From Trifolium pratense (Eukaryota; Streptophyta; Magnoliopsida; Fabales; Fabaceae): a DNA stretch of 64,000 bases. The notes beneath the pieces are model-generated. The model was not told where the DNA came from, ran no database searches, and was given only the letters and a program-made list of their open reading frames with translations. This document shows, piece after piece, positions 33,580-45,368 of this stretch. Within the stretch, counting starts at the first letter, position 1. Each line of letters begins with the position of its first letter. Location of the stretch: assembly GCF_020283565.1 (NCBI RefSeq), contig NC_060059.1, forward strand, positions 45,962,572 to 46,026,571, given 5' to 3'. A program made the position numbers and the translations under genes.

Positions 33580-36488
33580 ATGTCTGGAGAAGAAAGTACA
33601 CCTAGATCTGGCGCTAGTGGTGCAGGTGAAGGGAGTGGTGGTAAAGCTGCCTTTGGTCATGACTATTTGAATAATGAATCATATGAACACAGTGGCAATA
33701 AAAAAGCCCATGTATTCAATGGTGATGCTTCATTATTTGAATGGTGGAAGGAAAGACTTTACAGTAACATTACTGCCATTGATAATGAGTTATGGGACTT
33801 GGTTGAGCTGAGAGTAACTTTTGAGCATCTGAATGAACATGGAAGGTTATCTATTGAGCATAGAAAGTTACTTACACCAGCTACCCTGAAGCTCCATACT
33901 AAGCATCACAGGGTTAAGGACATCGTTGTTGGTGCTATCAGACATGAGGATTATGTCAGGATAGAGAACAAGTCGTCTGCTAAATCCATTTTTGACTCCA
34001 TGTGTGCAACATATGATGGTAACGAGAAAGTTCAAGAGGCTAAAGCTAGTCTCTTGATAAGACAGTATGAACTCTTCACCAAGGAGAAAGATGAAGATAT
34101 TGAAACCATGTTCACAAGGTTTCAAACTCTGGTATCTGGTCTCAAGGTGCTGAAGAGAAGTTACACTACTTATGACCATGTTCAGAAGATTCTGAGAAGT
34201 CTTCCTCTTGTGTGGAGACCTAAAGTCACTGCAATTGAGGAAGCTCAAAATCTCAAGAATATGAGTCTTGAGGTTCTGATAAGCAATCTCAGAAGCCATG
34301 AGATGGTTCTGAATGCTGTCAAGACTCAACTTCTTGATATTGAGGAGGAATCTTCTGCAGATGGTTAAGAGGAAGAGATGGGAGAAGATGAATTTGCTCT
34401 TTTCACCAAGTTTCAGCAATGGGCTAGGTTCAATAAGAAGAATTTCAGAGGAAATAGCTCAAGAAACTCTAGTGGTAAAAAGGAGGAACAGAAGAACTGC
34501 TTCAATTGCAAGAAGCCAGGACATTTCATTGCTGACTGTCCAGAAATGTCTTCCAAGGACAAGAGTAAAAGGTACAACTCCAAGAAGCAACAGTTCAAAA
34601 GTAAGTTGAAAAAGAGTCTGATGGCTACGTTTGAAGAGCTATCATCTGAAGAGAAAGTTGAAGAGGATGAAGAAGCAAATCTGGCACTTATGGCCTCAAC
34701 AGACTCAGATGTAGACTCAGATGATGAGCCAGAGTCAGACTCAGAAGTAGCTGATGAAGTATTTTCTGATTGCTCTAAAACTCAACTCATAATTGCTCTT
34801 ATCAAGGTTATTGAGAAGCATCACTACTAGAAAAACTAACTTCAGAGAGGGACGAAATCCGTCACTAATGTGTCAAATTTCCGTCGCAAACACATTTAGT
34901 GACGGATTTAGCGACGAATCAAAATCCGTAAACATTTTCAACGTCGCAAACGCTTAGTGAGGGAATTTTTAATCCATCACAATTTGCGACGGAAAAAATC
35001 GTCACAACCGATATACATCCGTCACAAACAACTGGCTACTATTTCCGTCGCTAGATGGTGACGGGTTTCAGTTCGCTCACTAATCTATGACGGATTTCAA
35101 ATTCCCTCACAAATATTTGTGACAGACCTGGGATTCCCTCACTAACATTTGTGACGGATTTCAAATTCCCTCACTATTTCTAATTTCCTCAATTTCTAAT
35201 TAATGAGGGATAAATTATGTCAACATCCCTCACTATATTTAATCTCATCAAATTTGTGACGGAATTGGTGACGGATATTTTGTGACGGATTTATCCACCA
35301 CAGATTCCCTCACTGATGTAAAATTACAATATTCCGTAACTAATTCCGTCACAATTAGTGAGGGATTTGGTTCCCTCACAAATTTCCGTCACTAATTTGC
35401 ATTTTTTTAGTAGTGCATCTCAAAGTATTAAGCAAACAAAAACTTTTGCAAGAAAAACTTAATACTCTGAATGCTCAGGAAAGCCACTTTCAAGGTCTGT
35501 ATCAGCAAACTCTAGACAGAGTGACTGATCTTGAAAAAGGTTGTGCTATTTGCCACAAACCCAGTGATGAGCAGGAAAAGGCTCTTAAACAGTTTGTGCA
35601 TCTCAATATTGGAAAGAGCAAGGCTGCTAATTTGGTTTATAATGTCATGAGACATCGTGGAGAAGGAGTTGGCTATGAATATGGTAGAACATATTCAAAG
35701 CTAAAACCTTTGCCAAAAGAGTTGGAAAATCATTGGTTTACTATGTAGTACCCCAAAGTGAAGAAGGAAAGAACTTTGGTGCTTTGAGGGATGAGACTGT
35801 TGACCTAAAAGTTTATGAAGCTGATGGCTCAGAGGAACCAAGTTCCTCAGGTTCTGGAAAGAGGAGCTCAGAAGATATAGGTTGTTCAGAGTCGGAGAAT
35901 GTTAAACCAGATGATCTGAACACTTCAAAATCTGATGCCTCAACTTCTGGAATCAAGGAGACTTCAGTACCTAAAGTAAATCAGCCTAAGAACTTAAAGT
36001 TTTTTAAAAGAAAAGAACCAAGTCTCAAACCTCAGAAGCAGTACAAAACTCAAATTATTTATGACTCTAGAATCAGAAGATACAACCAGTCAAATCATTG
36101 GATTGGTGATCAATACAGATTCTGGAATCATAAACAATCTAAGTCTTGGAATAATAACAATCATCAAACAAAACAAAAATTTCAAAAAGGTTATTATTCC
36201 AAACCAAGGTCCTCTCCTAATGTTCAACAACAAGGCAAGTACTTCAGAACTAACAAATCTTGACCCAGAAGCAAATGGGTACCAAAGACTGAAATTGTAT
36301 ATCATTCAGATCTGGCATCTAGGAAAGGTTATGTCTTACCTAAGATGTGGAAACAAGTCAGATTGAAAGGAAAGAAAGCATATGTTTTAGACATATGGCT
36401 TACAAGTCCTCAAGTATGCAGTCAGAACTTGAGAGAAGAAGAAGATGACTACTGGGATGATTTTATTATTTGTGAATATATGCTTTGA
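33580..36488 (+). pseudogene. SIRE-type gag, interrupted
   Basis: It starts at ATG 33580 after a short leader. The N-terminal half matches the UBN2/DUF4219-type copia gag (FNGDASLFEWWKERL, then RIENKSSAKSIFDSM and LRSLPLVWRPKVTAI). A TAA at 34366-34368 breaks the frame, but the same frame continues through a CCHC knuckle (CFNCKKPGHFIADC) and an acidic Asp/Glu/Ser stretch up to the CACTA insertion at 34822. Beyond the insertion the frame resumes in phase at 35416 (coiled-coil-like, with CAICHKPSDE), shifts near 35740, and meets a TGA near 36262. The segment ends before any protease. Gag would coat the RNA in virus-like particles; this copy is non-functional. Confidence 0.8.
34822..35415. mobile_element. 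CACTA-type MITE in the gag frame
   Basis: Ends CACTACTAGAAAAA and TTTTTTTAGTAGTG, flanked by 3-bp duplications CAT (34819-34821 and 35416-35418), diagnostic for CACTA/EnSpm elements. The 594-bp body is made of many subterminal motifs in both orientations (GTGACGGATTT, ATTCCCTCACTAA). No transposase is encoded. Confidence 0.92.
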
Positions 36489-37359
36489 CAGGAACGTTGT
36501 GGTTTTTGATGATTGACAAAAGAAGTTTAAGAATGACAAAGAATGCAAAAAGCGGAAAAGTGGAGTAAACTTTCAAGACTTGGATTATAGAATTATTGGA
36601 TTGTAATCCATCTATTTTTAGGATCCTTATGTGAGTAGTAGAAAAAGCTCTCTTGAAAATATATCACACACTCACAAATCACAATGATCTTGAAAATTGC
36701 ATATTTTTCTTATCCATTAAAAATATTGTTGAGCATGATAATTACATTATACCAAAGGCATTGTTGAGTTGATATTACAACTGGTATAATAAATCTCAGG
36801 ATCAGGATTTGCTGTTTCTTAACGTTTATGCATTAAATTGGTTTCATCAAGTTCTTCAAAAGAATGCATAATCCGATTATGCTATTTGGTATAATTAAAC
36901 AATTATGATGCAAAATTAATTTCAGCATGCCAACATGTTTTTGAAGTTACCGTTGGTATATATTTGGAAACTCATAATAGGTATATCAAATCAAATTGCA
37001 ACGGCTATTTTCTTTAAACACCTCACTCATATTTTACACGATAAATAGGTGCTTTGTTGCAGCATTTTAAACAACAAAATTTTGCTTTGAAATTCTATTA
37101 ACAAATAATACTTATCATTCTCATTATTTCTACACTTGATAATATATTTACTTGAGAGATTTTTTTATACTACATAGTTTACTTGTAGTACTTGTGCTTC
37201 AATTTGTTTTATCTACACATATGGTGTAATATCTTGTAACTTAATTTATTCCACTTGTATTGGGTGTGATCCCAAGGTTTTCAAGAGAGGTGATATCTCT
37301 TGGTTTAGAGGCTCTTGAAACTTTGAAACACTTTGAAACACTCTTGAAACACTTGTATA
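36489..37359. other. LTR-like fragment, unresolved
   Basis: It begins GAACGTTGTGGTTTTTGATG, a typical copia LTR opening, and ends with a stretch (GGTTTTCAAGAGAGGTGATA) like copia LTR 3' parts. No TSD, primer site or ORF was found, so it is listed only as a likely LTR remnant. Confidence 0.35.
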
Positions 37360-38446
37360 TGAAATTTTTCTAAATTTTTTTTATTATCGGAACACTTTGA
37401 AAAAAATGTTCAGATATATAAAAAAAATTTAATTTTTTTTTATTATCGGAACACTTTGAAAAAAAGTGTTCAAGTATATAAAAAATTTCTAAATTTTTTT
37501 TGTTAGCTGAACACTTTGAAAAAAAATGTTCAGGTAAGGTATGTAAATTTATCTTTTTTTTTTTTAACAGAACACTTTTTTTTTTGTTACATAAAACGAA
37601 TATATATGGAAGGACTTGGCACAGGAGAAACCTTGGAGAGGTTTACACATAATCTCACTAGAAAAGTTCATTCATTGCAGCATCAGAATAAACCAACTTC
37701 TTCACTTTACTGGCTAATATGAAACCTCAAATTCAACATGTTAACTGGATCTAATTCTCTTATGGTTGATTTTTCCATCAGATTTGAGAGTTCCACTAGA
37801 GTCTCCTTCAGACGAAGCTTCTCGCGACTTGGTAAAAGAACTCGAAAGATCAGCATAGAGATCAACTGCCATTCTGATATTACTATTGAGTCTCTAATCA
37901 AACCAGCATTTCTGCTCAAAATATCCGGCATCCTAGACTCATGATTTTGGTTAATCTCGTTGATTAAAAGCCGATTTTGATTCAAAATATCTTGTGCCCG
38001 CACTAAACTCTTCTGAAATACCTGTAAAACTCTACTATCTACTTGACTTGTATCACCTCATTCGAAGTTTGGGGCATCACAAGCAGACATGTTTGCCGAG
38101 AACAGTCATAAGTTTTTAGAAAAATTTTACATACCTAAATATTTTTTTCCAAAGTGTTTTGTTAACAAAAAAAAATTTAGAAAAATTTTGCATACCTGAA
38201 CACGTTTTTTCAAAGTGTTCAGATAACAAAAAAAAATTCAACATTTTTTTCCGAATGTTCCGGTAATAAAAAAAAAATTATAAAAATTTTATATACCCGA
38301 TCACTTTTTTCTAAAGTGTTCCGGTAATAAAAAAATTTAGAAAAATTTCATATACCTAAATATTTTTTTTCAAAGTGTTCCGGTAACCAAAATAAAATTT
38401 ACATACCAAAACATTTTTTTTCCAAAGTGTTCCGGTAACCAAATAT
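37360..38446. mobile_element. Fold-back-like element carrying an ELF4-like pseudogene
   Basis: The left arm (37360-37590) consists of about three units of roughly 60 bp, each with GAACACTTTGAAAAAA and a T run. The right arm (38110-38446) has about six units of the inverted form (TTTTTTCAAAGTGTTC, GGTAAC). The same units build the palindrome at 38611-39491. Between the arms lies host-derived sequence (about 37591-38105). The right end (GTTGGGATAGATGAACAATT) resembles the end of the second fold-back. No TSD was identified and the left end is uncertain. Confidence 0.55.
37741..38090 (-). pseudogene. ELF4-like (EARLY FLOWERING 4 family) pseudogene
   Basis: On the minus strand the frame from ATG 38088-38090 to a TAA at 37741-37743 spans about 116 codons, the usual length of ELF4-like proteins. 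The family signature is clear: DILNQNRLLINEINQNHES, then LSRNAGLIR, then, in the next frame, VDLYADLSSSFTK and EASSEGDSSG. ELF4 proteins work in the plant evening complex with ELF3 and LUX, regulating the circadian clock. Breaks: a TGA at 38058-38060 (codon 11) and a one-base loss near 37890. The lack of introns matches ELF4 genes, which are usually intronless. Both sides are bounded by fold-back repeat arms, suggesting capture of a gene copy by the element. Functional protein is unlikely. Confidence 0.8.
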
Positions 38447-38610
38447 TGTTCTTCAGGGTTTTAGATGTTGGGATAGATGAACAATTATTGGGATAAAAAG
38501 AAAAAATTTAATCTTTACATGCAAAGCAAAAAATGTTCAACTTTATAATAAATGTTGTCTTAGTGCAAAGGGCCGAGTTAGGACGCTGATGTAGTATTAT
38601 AAAGGAGAGA

Positions 38611-39491
38611 AAATTTTTTTTCTACCCCAACAATTGTCAATCTACCCCAACATTAATTTTGAATGGACGAATTTACCCTCATATATATATAAACTAAAAC
38701 TTTGAAGAAATTTTTTCTATTTTTTTTACCTGAACACTTTGAAAAAAAGTGTGTAGGTATGTAAAATTTTTCCAAATTTATTTTGTTACCTACACACTTT
38801 GGAAAAAAGTGTTCAGGTATGTAAAATTTTTCTAATTTTTTTTTTGTTACCTGAACACTTTGAAAAAAAGTGTGTAGGTATGTAAAAATTTTCCAAATTT
38901 ATTTTGTTACCTACACACTTTGGAAAAAAGTGTTCAGGTATGTAAAAATTTTCTAATTTTTTTTTGTTACCTAAACACTTTGAAAAAAAGTGTGTAGGTA
39001 TGTAAAAAAAAATTACTTTTATTCCAAAGTAATAGGTAACAAAATAAATTTGGAATTTTTTTGTTACCTATTACTTTGGAAAAAAGTAATTTTTTTTTTA
39101 CATACCTACACACTTTTTTCCAAAGTGTGTAGGTAACAAAATAAATTTGGAAAAATTTTACATACCTACACACTTTTTTTCAAAGTGTTTAGGTAACAAA
39201 AAAAAATTAGAAAATTTTTACATACCTACACACTTTTTTTCAAATTGTTTAGGTAACAAAAAAAAATTAGAAAATTTTTACATACCTGAACACTTTTTTC
39301 CAAAGTGTGTAGGTAACAAAATAAATTTGAAAAAATTTTACATACCTACACACTTTTTTTCAAAGTGTTCAGGTAAAAAAAAAATTAGAAAAAATTTCTT
39401 CAAGGTTTTAGTTTATATATGAGGGTAAATTCGTCCATTCAAAATTAATGTTGGGGTAGATTGATAATTGGTGGGGTAGAAAAAAAAATTT
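38611..39491. mobile_element. Fold-back element (881-bp palindrome of short tandem repeats)
   Basis: Outer arms match over about 90 bp (38611-38700 against 39403-39491; CTACCCCAAC… and its complement). Inside each arm, roughly 60-bp units (TTACCTGAACACTTTG / AAAGTGTGTAGGTATG) repeat four to five times, inverted around a centre near 39045. ORFs here, such as 39147-39422, are translations of the repeat. Confidence 0.75.
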
Positions 39492-42382
39492 CATCCGTAT
39501 ATTAAACGGGGCGAACAAGCCCGTCGGCAAATATAAACGAGTTATAGTATTAAGCCCGAGTCCGGTCCGCCCCACGGGTTAAACGGTTAACCCGCAGACT
39601 ATTACAAAAAAAAATAAAAAATCTTTTTTTTTTGGTGATGAAAAATCATTTTTTTTAAAAAATAAACTAAATTAATAAAATATTGATATAATGAAAGCTT
39701 AAAAAAATATATTATTAATAATTTTATGTTATAACATATAAATTGTAACGGACAAATAAAAATAAATAAAGTTTGTGATATCGTTGAGTTTATATATCTT
39801 CTCTTTGTAAGTAATGTAACTAAAATCAAATTCAACTGATTCTTATCGTCATTTTTGTACCGTCCACTTTAGTGAGAAAAACTTTCTACATGTACCCAAA
39901 AAAGCATAAAAAGATTAATAGATTCAACTTAACTAAATTACATCAAGGTGACCAAATTATTCAAAACATAATAGCGGAAAATACCCCCAAAAAAATAACT
40001 ACCCATTTGGACATGTATCTTTTAAATTCTAGCAAATATATATACAGCTGAGACAAAGTAAAAGATAGTGAAAAAGAACAAAAGATTATAAGTAGAAGAA
40101 CATGCCTGAATCCTAATGTTTTGTGTTGTTGTCTACTTGATTAAAATTGGAGTGTGTTATTGCTTTTTATAATTAGGGTTTAGACTAAGTCTTTTGTTTT
40201 TTTTTTTTTTGTGGTTAAAAAAGTTGAATTTAGACATGGACCAAATTATTTATATCTGATAAATTTTGTAATTAATTATATAAAAAAAGAAGGTGGGCCA
40301 CGGGCTAACCCGTGAACCAAGGTTATTTGTCTTTCTCTCTCCTCTCCTCATTCAACCTCATTCCTCATGCATTTGACATTTATTGTGATTAATAAATCTA
40401 TAATATAAAAAGTCAAGCTTATTTAAAACCCCATGAATTGTTTCTATTTTATAAAGTTGTTTTGGCATGTCAGTATGAGCCATCACCGCCAGTGCAACAT
40501 GAATGGATTCCAACGCAGCAAAATTGTATGTTTTTTTTTTGCATTATTACAAAAGAAATTGTTCTAAAGTGCTGTATATAGCAAGCAATAGTCATTATTT
40601 TTGTTACTGAATTGCAATTATTTTGTTTAATAAAAAAGGAAACATTTTATATAAAAAAATAAAAAAGGAAACATTCAAATTCAAATATTAATCTTCGTAT
40701 TTAAAATATGTCAACAAAAAAATAAATTATTATTATTTCAAATTAAAATAATTTTAAATTGAAATTAATATATTATTTTCGTGCAAGTTTTTTTTTATAA
40801 AAGTTTTTTTTTTCAAATATAAATTAAAATAACAATAGATTTTAAAATATTTTATAATAAATTTCGAAATTGTTATTATTGTTATTATTATTTTATTGGA
40901 AGGAATTATTATTATTATTTTTTATATTCTACTATTTTTATTATTATTTTATATTTTATAATGAAATGGAATACATATGTCTTTCATTAATAGTGAATTA
41001 ATAGTGAATTAATGTGTGTAAAAGTCAAATAATTGTTATCCTTAAAAAAAATCGTTATTTTTTAAAATTAGAAAAGAAATCAATATATTTGTTTTTAATG
41101 AGTTTAATTGCACATGCCCATTTTTTTCTCTATAAATATGATCTTTGTGTGAGCATTTCATCTCATTCATTTTCTAACTCTTTTCTCTTTCTAACTCATA
41201 TTTGTTGTGTTTACTTTTATTTTCTTCTTTCTTTTATTTTTTTTAATCTTTTGATGATTTTTTCTTCATCTATTTTTTCGGGAATATCAAGAACATCTTG
41301 GGATGAGTTACAAAATTGAAAACAATAATGACATACTGTTAATCTATATTTTTTGTAGAAAAATATTTCTTATGTAGATGTTAGTGAAAAAAGTGGTTAT
41401 GAGAAGATGAACAATCAAGCCTTTTGATTGATAATATATTGTTTACTGCACTATAAACTAACCATTTTGTTGCTAAATATTAATTAATAAAATAATTTAT
41501 GTATTATGTATTTTTCTTTTTTAAAAAATAGAATAAAATAATATATACAGTTTCTATTTACTAATTTCTAATAAAATAAAACAGGTTTTGTGCTAATGTT
41601 GAGTGTTTTTTCATTTTAATATAATAATATGTTCCTCGGTTGAATAAAAAAAGAGTTAAATCTATTGACACTAAATGTTAAACCAACCTCAAAAGAGTTT
41701 TGTGTGTTGAAACATAAAAATTGAGACATGGAATTAAAATTGACAGAATTCAAGTGAAGTTATTCCCATTTTACTTGCAAAAAAACTATAAGTACAACGA
41801 TAATAAGAAAAAAGAAAATGCATCACCAATAAAATAAGGAAATATTTAAAAGAAAATATTTGAAATTGAGGTGATGTGTATAACGAGAAATAAAATTGGT
41901 AACAAAAAAATTGAGATTATTTAGCAAATTATTAATGTGAAGAATTATATACGACATAAAAAAAATACTATGCTATATATAGTATATATAAATATGGTAT
42001 TGTAGGTGATCATATATAATTGAAAAAAAAATAAATTGAATATCATAAACATATTAAATTGGAAAATAGATGACAACGAATTAAATTAAAATATATTATT
42101 ATATTATTTGGGACCATTTTTTCAAAGAAATTTGTACACATGACATTGTAAAAATGATTCTCTTCTCTTGTGCATTTTACAATTAATTCTCACTTAGTCA
42201 AAAACAAAACAATTAATTATCATATTAAATTAATTTCACCCAATGAATTATTTTCGGTTTTAACAATTATTTTTTGGTTTACAATTAAGGTATGTTTTAA
42301 TTAGAATATGTCTGAAAATTCTTTAAAAAAAAAGTATGTAATTTAAATTTAAGGAAGAGCGATGTTGATAATTAGTGTATTA
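39492..42382. other. AT-rich intergenic DNA
   Basis: About 2.9 kb with no supported gene. GC-rich islands CCCCACGGGTTAAACGGTTA (39572-39591) and GGGCCACGGGCTAACCCGTG (40295-40314) look like ends of an old mobile element, unassigned. Many A and T homopolymers. Confidence 0.5.
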
Positions 42383-42758
42383 ACTAGACTATTACCCGTG
42401 CAATGCACGGGTCTTATGTAATGTTTTATACTGTAACATCAAACAATTATTTGTATAGATAGTAAATTTAAATCCAAACAATAGGTATTATCAAAATAAT
42501 AAAATGAACGGTTGCGCAAGGCAGGTTTGTCAAAAAAAAAAATCAAAATAATAAAATGAACAAAAAAAAATTAAAATGAATAGTAACCCAAAATCCAAAA
42601 CAACAAATAATAATAATAATAATAATTAGTACCACACATTAAATGAATGTAAGTGGATGATGTGGCTAAATGAAAGGTTTTCATTGATTTAAGTGAGTGA
42701 TGTGGATTAGGGTTTAGATAGTCAATTTGGATAACTATCTAGAATTTATATATATAGA
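42383..42758 (-). mobile_element. Short non-autonomous Helitron
   Basis: On the minus strand it starts TCTATATATATAAATTC and ends, after a hairpin (ACCCGTG-CATT-GCACGGGT, 42394-42412), with CTAGT. The flanking bases are A and T, fitting Helitron insertion between A and T without duplication. 376 bp, no coding. Confidence 0.65.
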
Positions 42759-42980
42759 TAGATAGATAGATATTCTTCTCTTCTACCACATGGCATGCTT
42801 GCAGTAATCCTCTCTTCTCCTTGATTTGATAATTAGTGTAATAATATTCACAATTATTACATGTTGACCGACCTAGCATTCCACCATATCTCAACTCCTT
42901 AATTTATGCTATCAGTAAAAAATGATTTATTGATTGCATATTTTAAAATTTTAAATTTTAAATTGGTAAACATTTATATC
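42759..42980. other. Intergenic DNA left of Tat-B
   Basis: AT-rich sequence without features. The last five bases, ATATC (42976-42980), are the Tat-B target site. Confidence 0.5.
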
Positions 42981-43569
42981 TGATCTAACCTGTTGATCAG
43001 AAAGGTTGATGGCCGGTCCGTTGAGCAAGCGTCCACACCGAAGGGGGGGTTTGTACCTGCAGGTGCTCCGATGCCTAAGTCAGCAAGGTGAACAAGAGAG
43101 ATACAAAGAAGAGAGAGAAAGTATAGTGAGAATGAATCAGAATACCTGGCTCTCCTGTATAGGAGAGCTTATATAGTGCCCCCAGCGCTGGGCCAAAGGT
43201 TGGTCTATTGGGCCTGGATAACCGGCCCAATAGGCTCAACTGCCAGGATAGTCCCTGTATCGTAGGGGAAGGCCGTTATTTGCTTCTATCCTGGTTGGAG
43301 TCGTTCCGCTATTGGCGGGTAATGGATGACTCCGTGACAGATGCGGTTGGATAATGGAGCACGTGTTAAACGTGCTGCTTAGCTGTTAAGCTAAGGCTGA
43401 ATTAGTCATCGCGCATGGATAGACGAGCACGTGATTAGCGTGGAGCTAATCCGTTATGTCGAGCAGGACACGTCATTGGCTGACGTGTCGGGGGGGTCTC
43501 CCCTTGTTGGGCCATGCCCCAAATGTCGGGCATAAGTGATTGGGCCAGCTCTTGGCCCAGTCCAGAACA
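42981..43569 (-). repeat. Left (3') LTR of Tat-B
   Basis: Begins TGATCTAACC, ends GTCCAGAACA. Minus-strand TATA box CTATATAAG at 43169-43177, next to a perfect short palindrome (GCTCTCCTGTATAGGAGAGC, 43150-43169). Same length and sequence as the right LTR by eye. Confidence 0.95.
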
Positions 43570-43584
43570 GGAGCCCCCCAAGTC
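43570..43584 (-). other. Polypurine tract of Tat-B
   Basis: On the minus strand CGACTTGGGGGGCTCC directly precedes the 3' LTR. It is the expected position of the plus-strand primer. Confidence 0.7.
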
Positions 43585-44312
43585 GTTGCTCCTAGCTATA
43601 GGAGTAATGACTTAAGATCCATGCCCGTGTGTCGAGGAGTTGTTTTCCTCGCCAATCCTAGGAGGACTTCATAATTCATGGATTATGACTGTTGCTTGTT
43701 TGCGCGAGGAGCGCATTTGTATGTTGCTCGTAAATTCCTCCTTGGCACGACGAGGAGAATTATCCAAGGAGGAAGCTTCCTTTTGCTCGTGACGCGTGCC
43801 AGGATGTCCGTGGAGGACATTACGGGGAAAGAATTTGCCTTTATAGGTCATTTGCTTTTACGTTCCTCGACGGGTTGTCGAGGAGGTGTTGTGTTAAGTG
43901 CATCTCGTTGATGCTGCCTGTTTTTGCGGGCATGTTTATTTATGAAGATTGTTTCAACTGCCCGCGATTTTCGCTTGATCGCGATGTCGAGGAGATAATT
44001 ACGTTGGTGATAACGATGAGCCCCTCGAGAGACGCGTGGTCTGTTCGATGGGATGTGAAAAGACAGACGTTTCGTCTGATCTTGACACGTGTTACCTTTA
44101 TTAGAAAGTGTAATTATGACTTGGGGAAGCGTGATGGTTGCTTCGTTTTACGAGGAGGCGTGTAAGCCGTTGGATCCATCGTGACCTTTGGTTTTTAACA
44201 AGATTGAATCTTAGCCATTTGATGACTTTGATCGTGGCCGTTGGATTTGATCAACGGTTGTGGAGCGATGGGGCGCATCATTCTGTGATGCAGGTGCAGG
44301 GTCTTGGCAAGT
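43585..44312 (+). other. Upstream region of the Tat-B antisense gene
   Basis: No supported ORF. GC content is higher than in the surrounding DNA, with many TCGAGGA/CCTCG motifs as elsewhere in the element. It probably holds promoter elements for the plus-strand gene. Confidence 0.45.
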
Positions 44313-45368
44313 CTATAAATAGAGGAGAAGCATTTCATTTTCACTTTTCTCTTCTCTCTCCATTTACGCTGCTGCTGCTGCTTGCTTATTTGCTCCTTTC
44401 TCAGAGTTCAAAGTTCCCAAAGCTCCACTTTTTCTTCTTGACAAAGGTAAATTCTCTTTGCTTTTACCTTCGTTGTTGTGTAGATTTATGCTTCTACTTT
44501 ATGCCCATTTTGTTTGTGTTAGATCCGGGTGTTTGCATTCCTGTATTGTGTTTGGTAGTTGTAAAGCTTTTAGTTTGGTGAGGTTTAGTGTTTGATAGTG
44601 GCAAGACCATCACTAAACGCCACTTTCTGCTGTGATTTTAGGCGTTTGAAACTCTGGGTTCCGCGAGGAACACCATGAGTGTTGTTTGAATGATGTTGAA
44701 TTTTCTGGAAAAATGATGGATATTGATGCGTTTCTGGAAAATGGTGATGAACACCATGAAGATGATGAACAGCATTCATAGATTTCATAGATTTCTGGAA
44801 TTCTATGTTTTTCGTCGGGGAGGAGAATGTTGTTTCCTCTCCCCGTTTATTGTAGCAAAAGCTAGGTTAGTTGATCCTTATGTCGGGGAGCTTCTCCCCG
44901 TTTTTCGTCTTCGCGAATATTTTGAGTGTCCTTTGGAACATTATGGATGTCGGGGAGCTTCTCCCCGTTTTTAACATAAGAATTTAGCTGGAAAATGAGT
45001 TTGTAAAAACTCTGTGTCGGGGACCTTCTCCCCGTTATTTCGCTGGGAAATTTGTGGATAAATGAGTTTGTAGAAAACTCTTTGTCGGGGAGCATCTCCC
45101 CGTTTTTAACTTTGGATTTTACGCAAATTTATTTGCTTTTAAGTGTCGAGCCATGTCTTGTGTCGGGGATCGTCTCCCCGTTTTCAGGCTTTGTTACATA
45201 GTTTCTCCCCGCTTCCTCTGTTTTGTTTGTTTGCCATTTTGATAAGGGCTTTTGGTCGGGGACAGCGTCCTCGTCCTAATCTACACCCTTTCACTTGATT
45301 TGCGGTGAAAGGGTGGATTTGATTATTGTCGAATTCACTTTATTTTCGCTGCTTTTCAGGTACTCAAA
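44313..45368 (+). promoter_or_regulatory. TATA box, leader and 5'UTR intron of the Tat-B antisense gene
   Basis: TATA box CTATAAATAG at 44313-44322, followed about 25-30 bp later by a pyrimidine-rich start region. A donor (AAAG|GTAAAT, intron from 44447) and acceptor (GCTTTTCAG, ending 45359) give a 913-bp 5'UTR intron ending nine bases before the ATG. Tat-A has the same arrangement with a 432-bp intron. The intron contains a hairpin repeat array (44815-45180). Confidence 0.7.
44815..45180. repeat. Array of hairpins in the antisense gene's 5'UTR intron
   Basis: CGGGGAGCTTCTCCCCG and close variants occur at 44884, 44951, 45018, 45086 and 45164 (spacing 67, 67, 68, 78), plus a longer-looped form at 44815-44845. 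Each can form a 7-bp stem. The spacers also resemble one another (GAGTTTGTAAAAACTCT), so this is a degenerate tandem repeat of about 67 bp. Confidence 0.85.

Larger units (their letters stand above)
32426..36488 (+). mobile_element. SIRE-type Ty1/copia element, truncated (LTR plus gag)
   Basis: A 5' LTR (32426-33511) is followed by a primer-binding site (AGTATCTGGAGCTC, 33515-33528, an altered initiator-Met type) and gag sequence from 33580. A TATAAATA box lies at 32984-32991. Protease, integrase, reverse transcriptase and RNase H are absent: coding sequence stops near 36488 and unrelated LTR-like DNA follows. A CACTA MITE (34822-35415) interrupts gag. The LTR start could instead be TGTTGCCCCC at about 32450. 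Confidence 0.75.

Noticed and set aside
33457..33660. Minus-strand ORF ending in poly-glycine
   Set aside because: The glycine run is the 29-C homopolymer; the rest is antisense to gag.
39147..39422. ORF with repeated FYIPTHFFSKC units
   Set aside because: Translation of the fold-back's tandem DNA repeat, not a protein repeat family.
39540..40320. A mobile element bounded by CCCACGGGTTAA-type GC-rich ends
   Set aside because: The two GC-rich islands do not align as clean inverted or direct repeats and no TSD was found.
44884..45180. CRISPR-like spacing of short palindromes
   Set aside because: Plant nuclear DNA inside a retrotransposon intron; spacers resemble each other and there are no cas genes.
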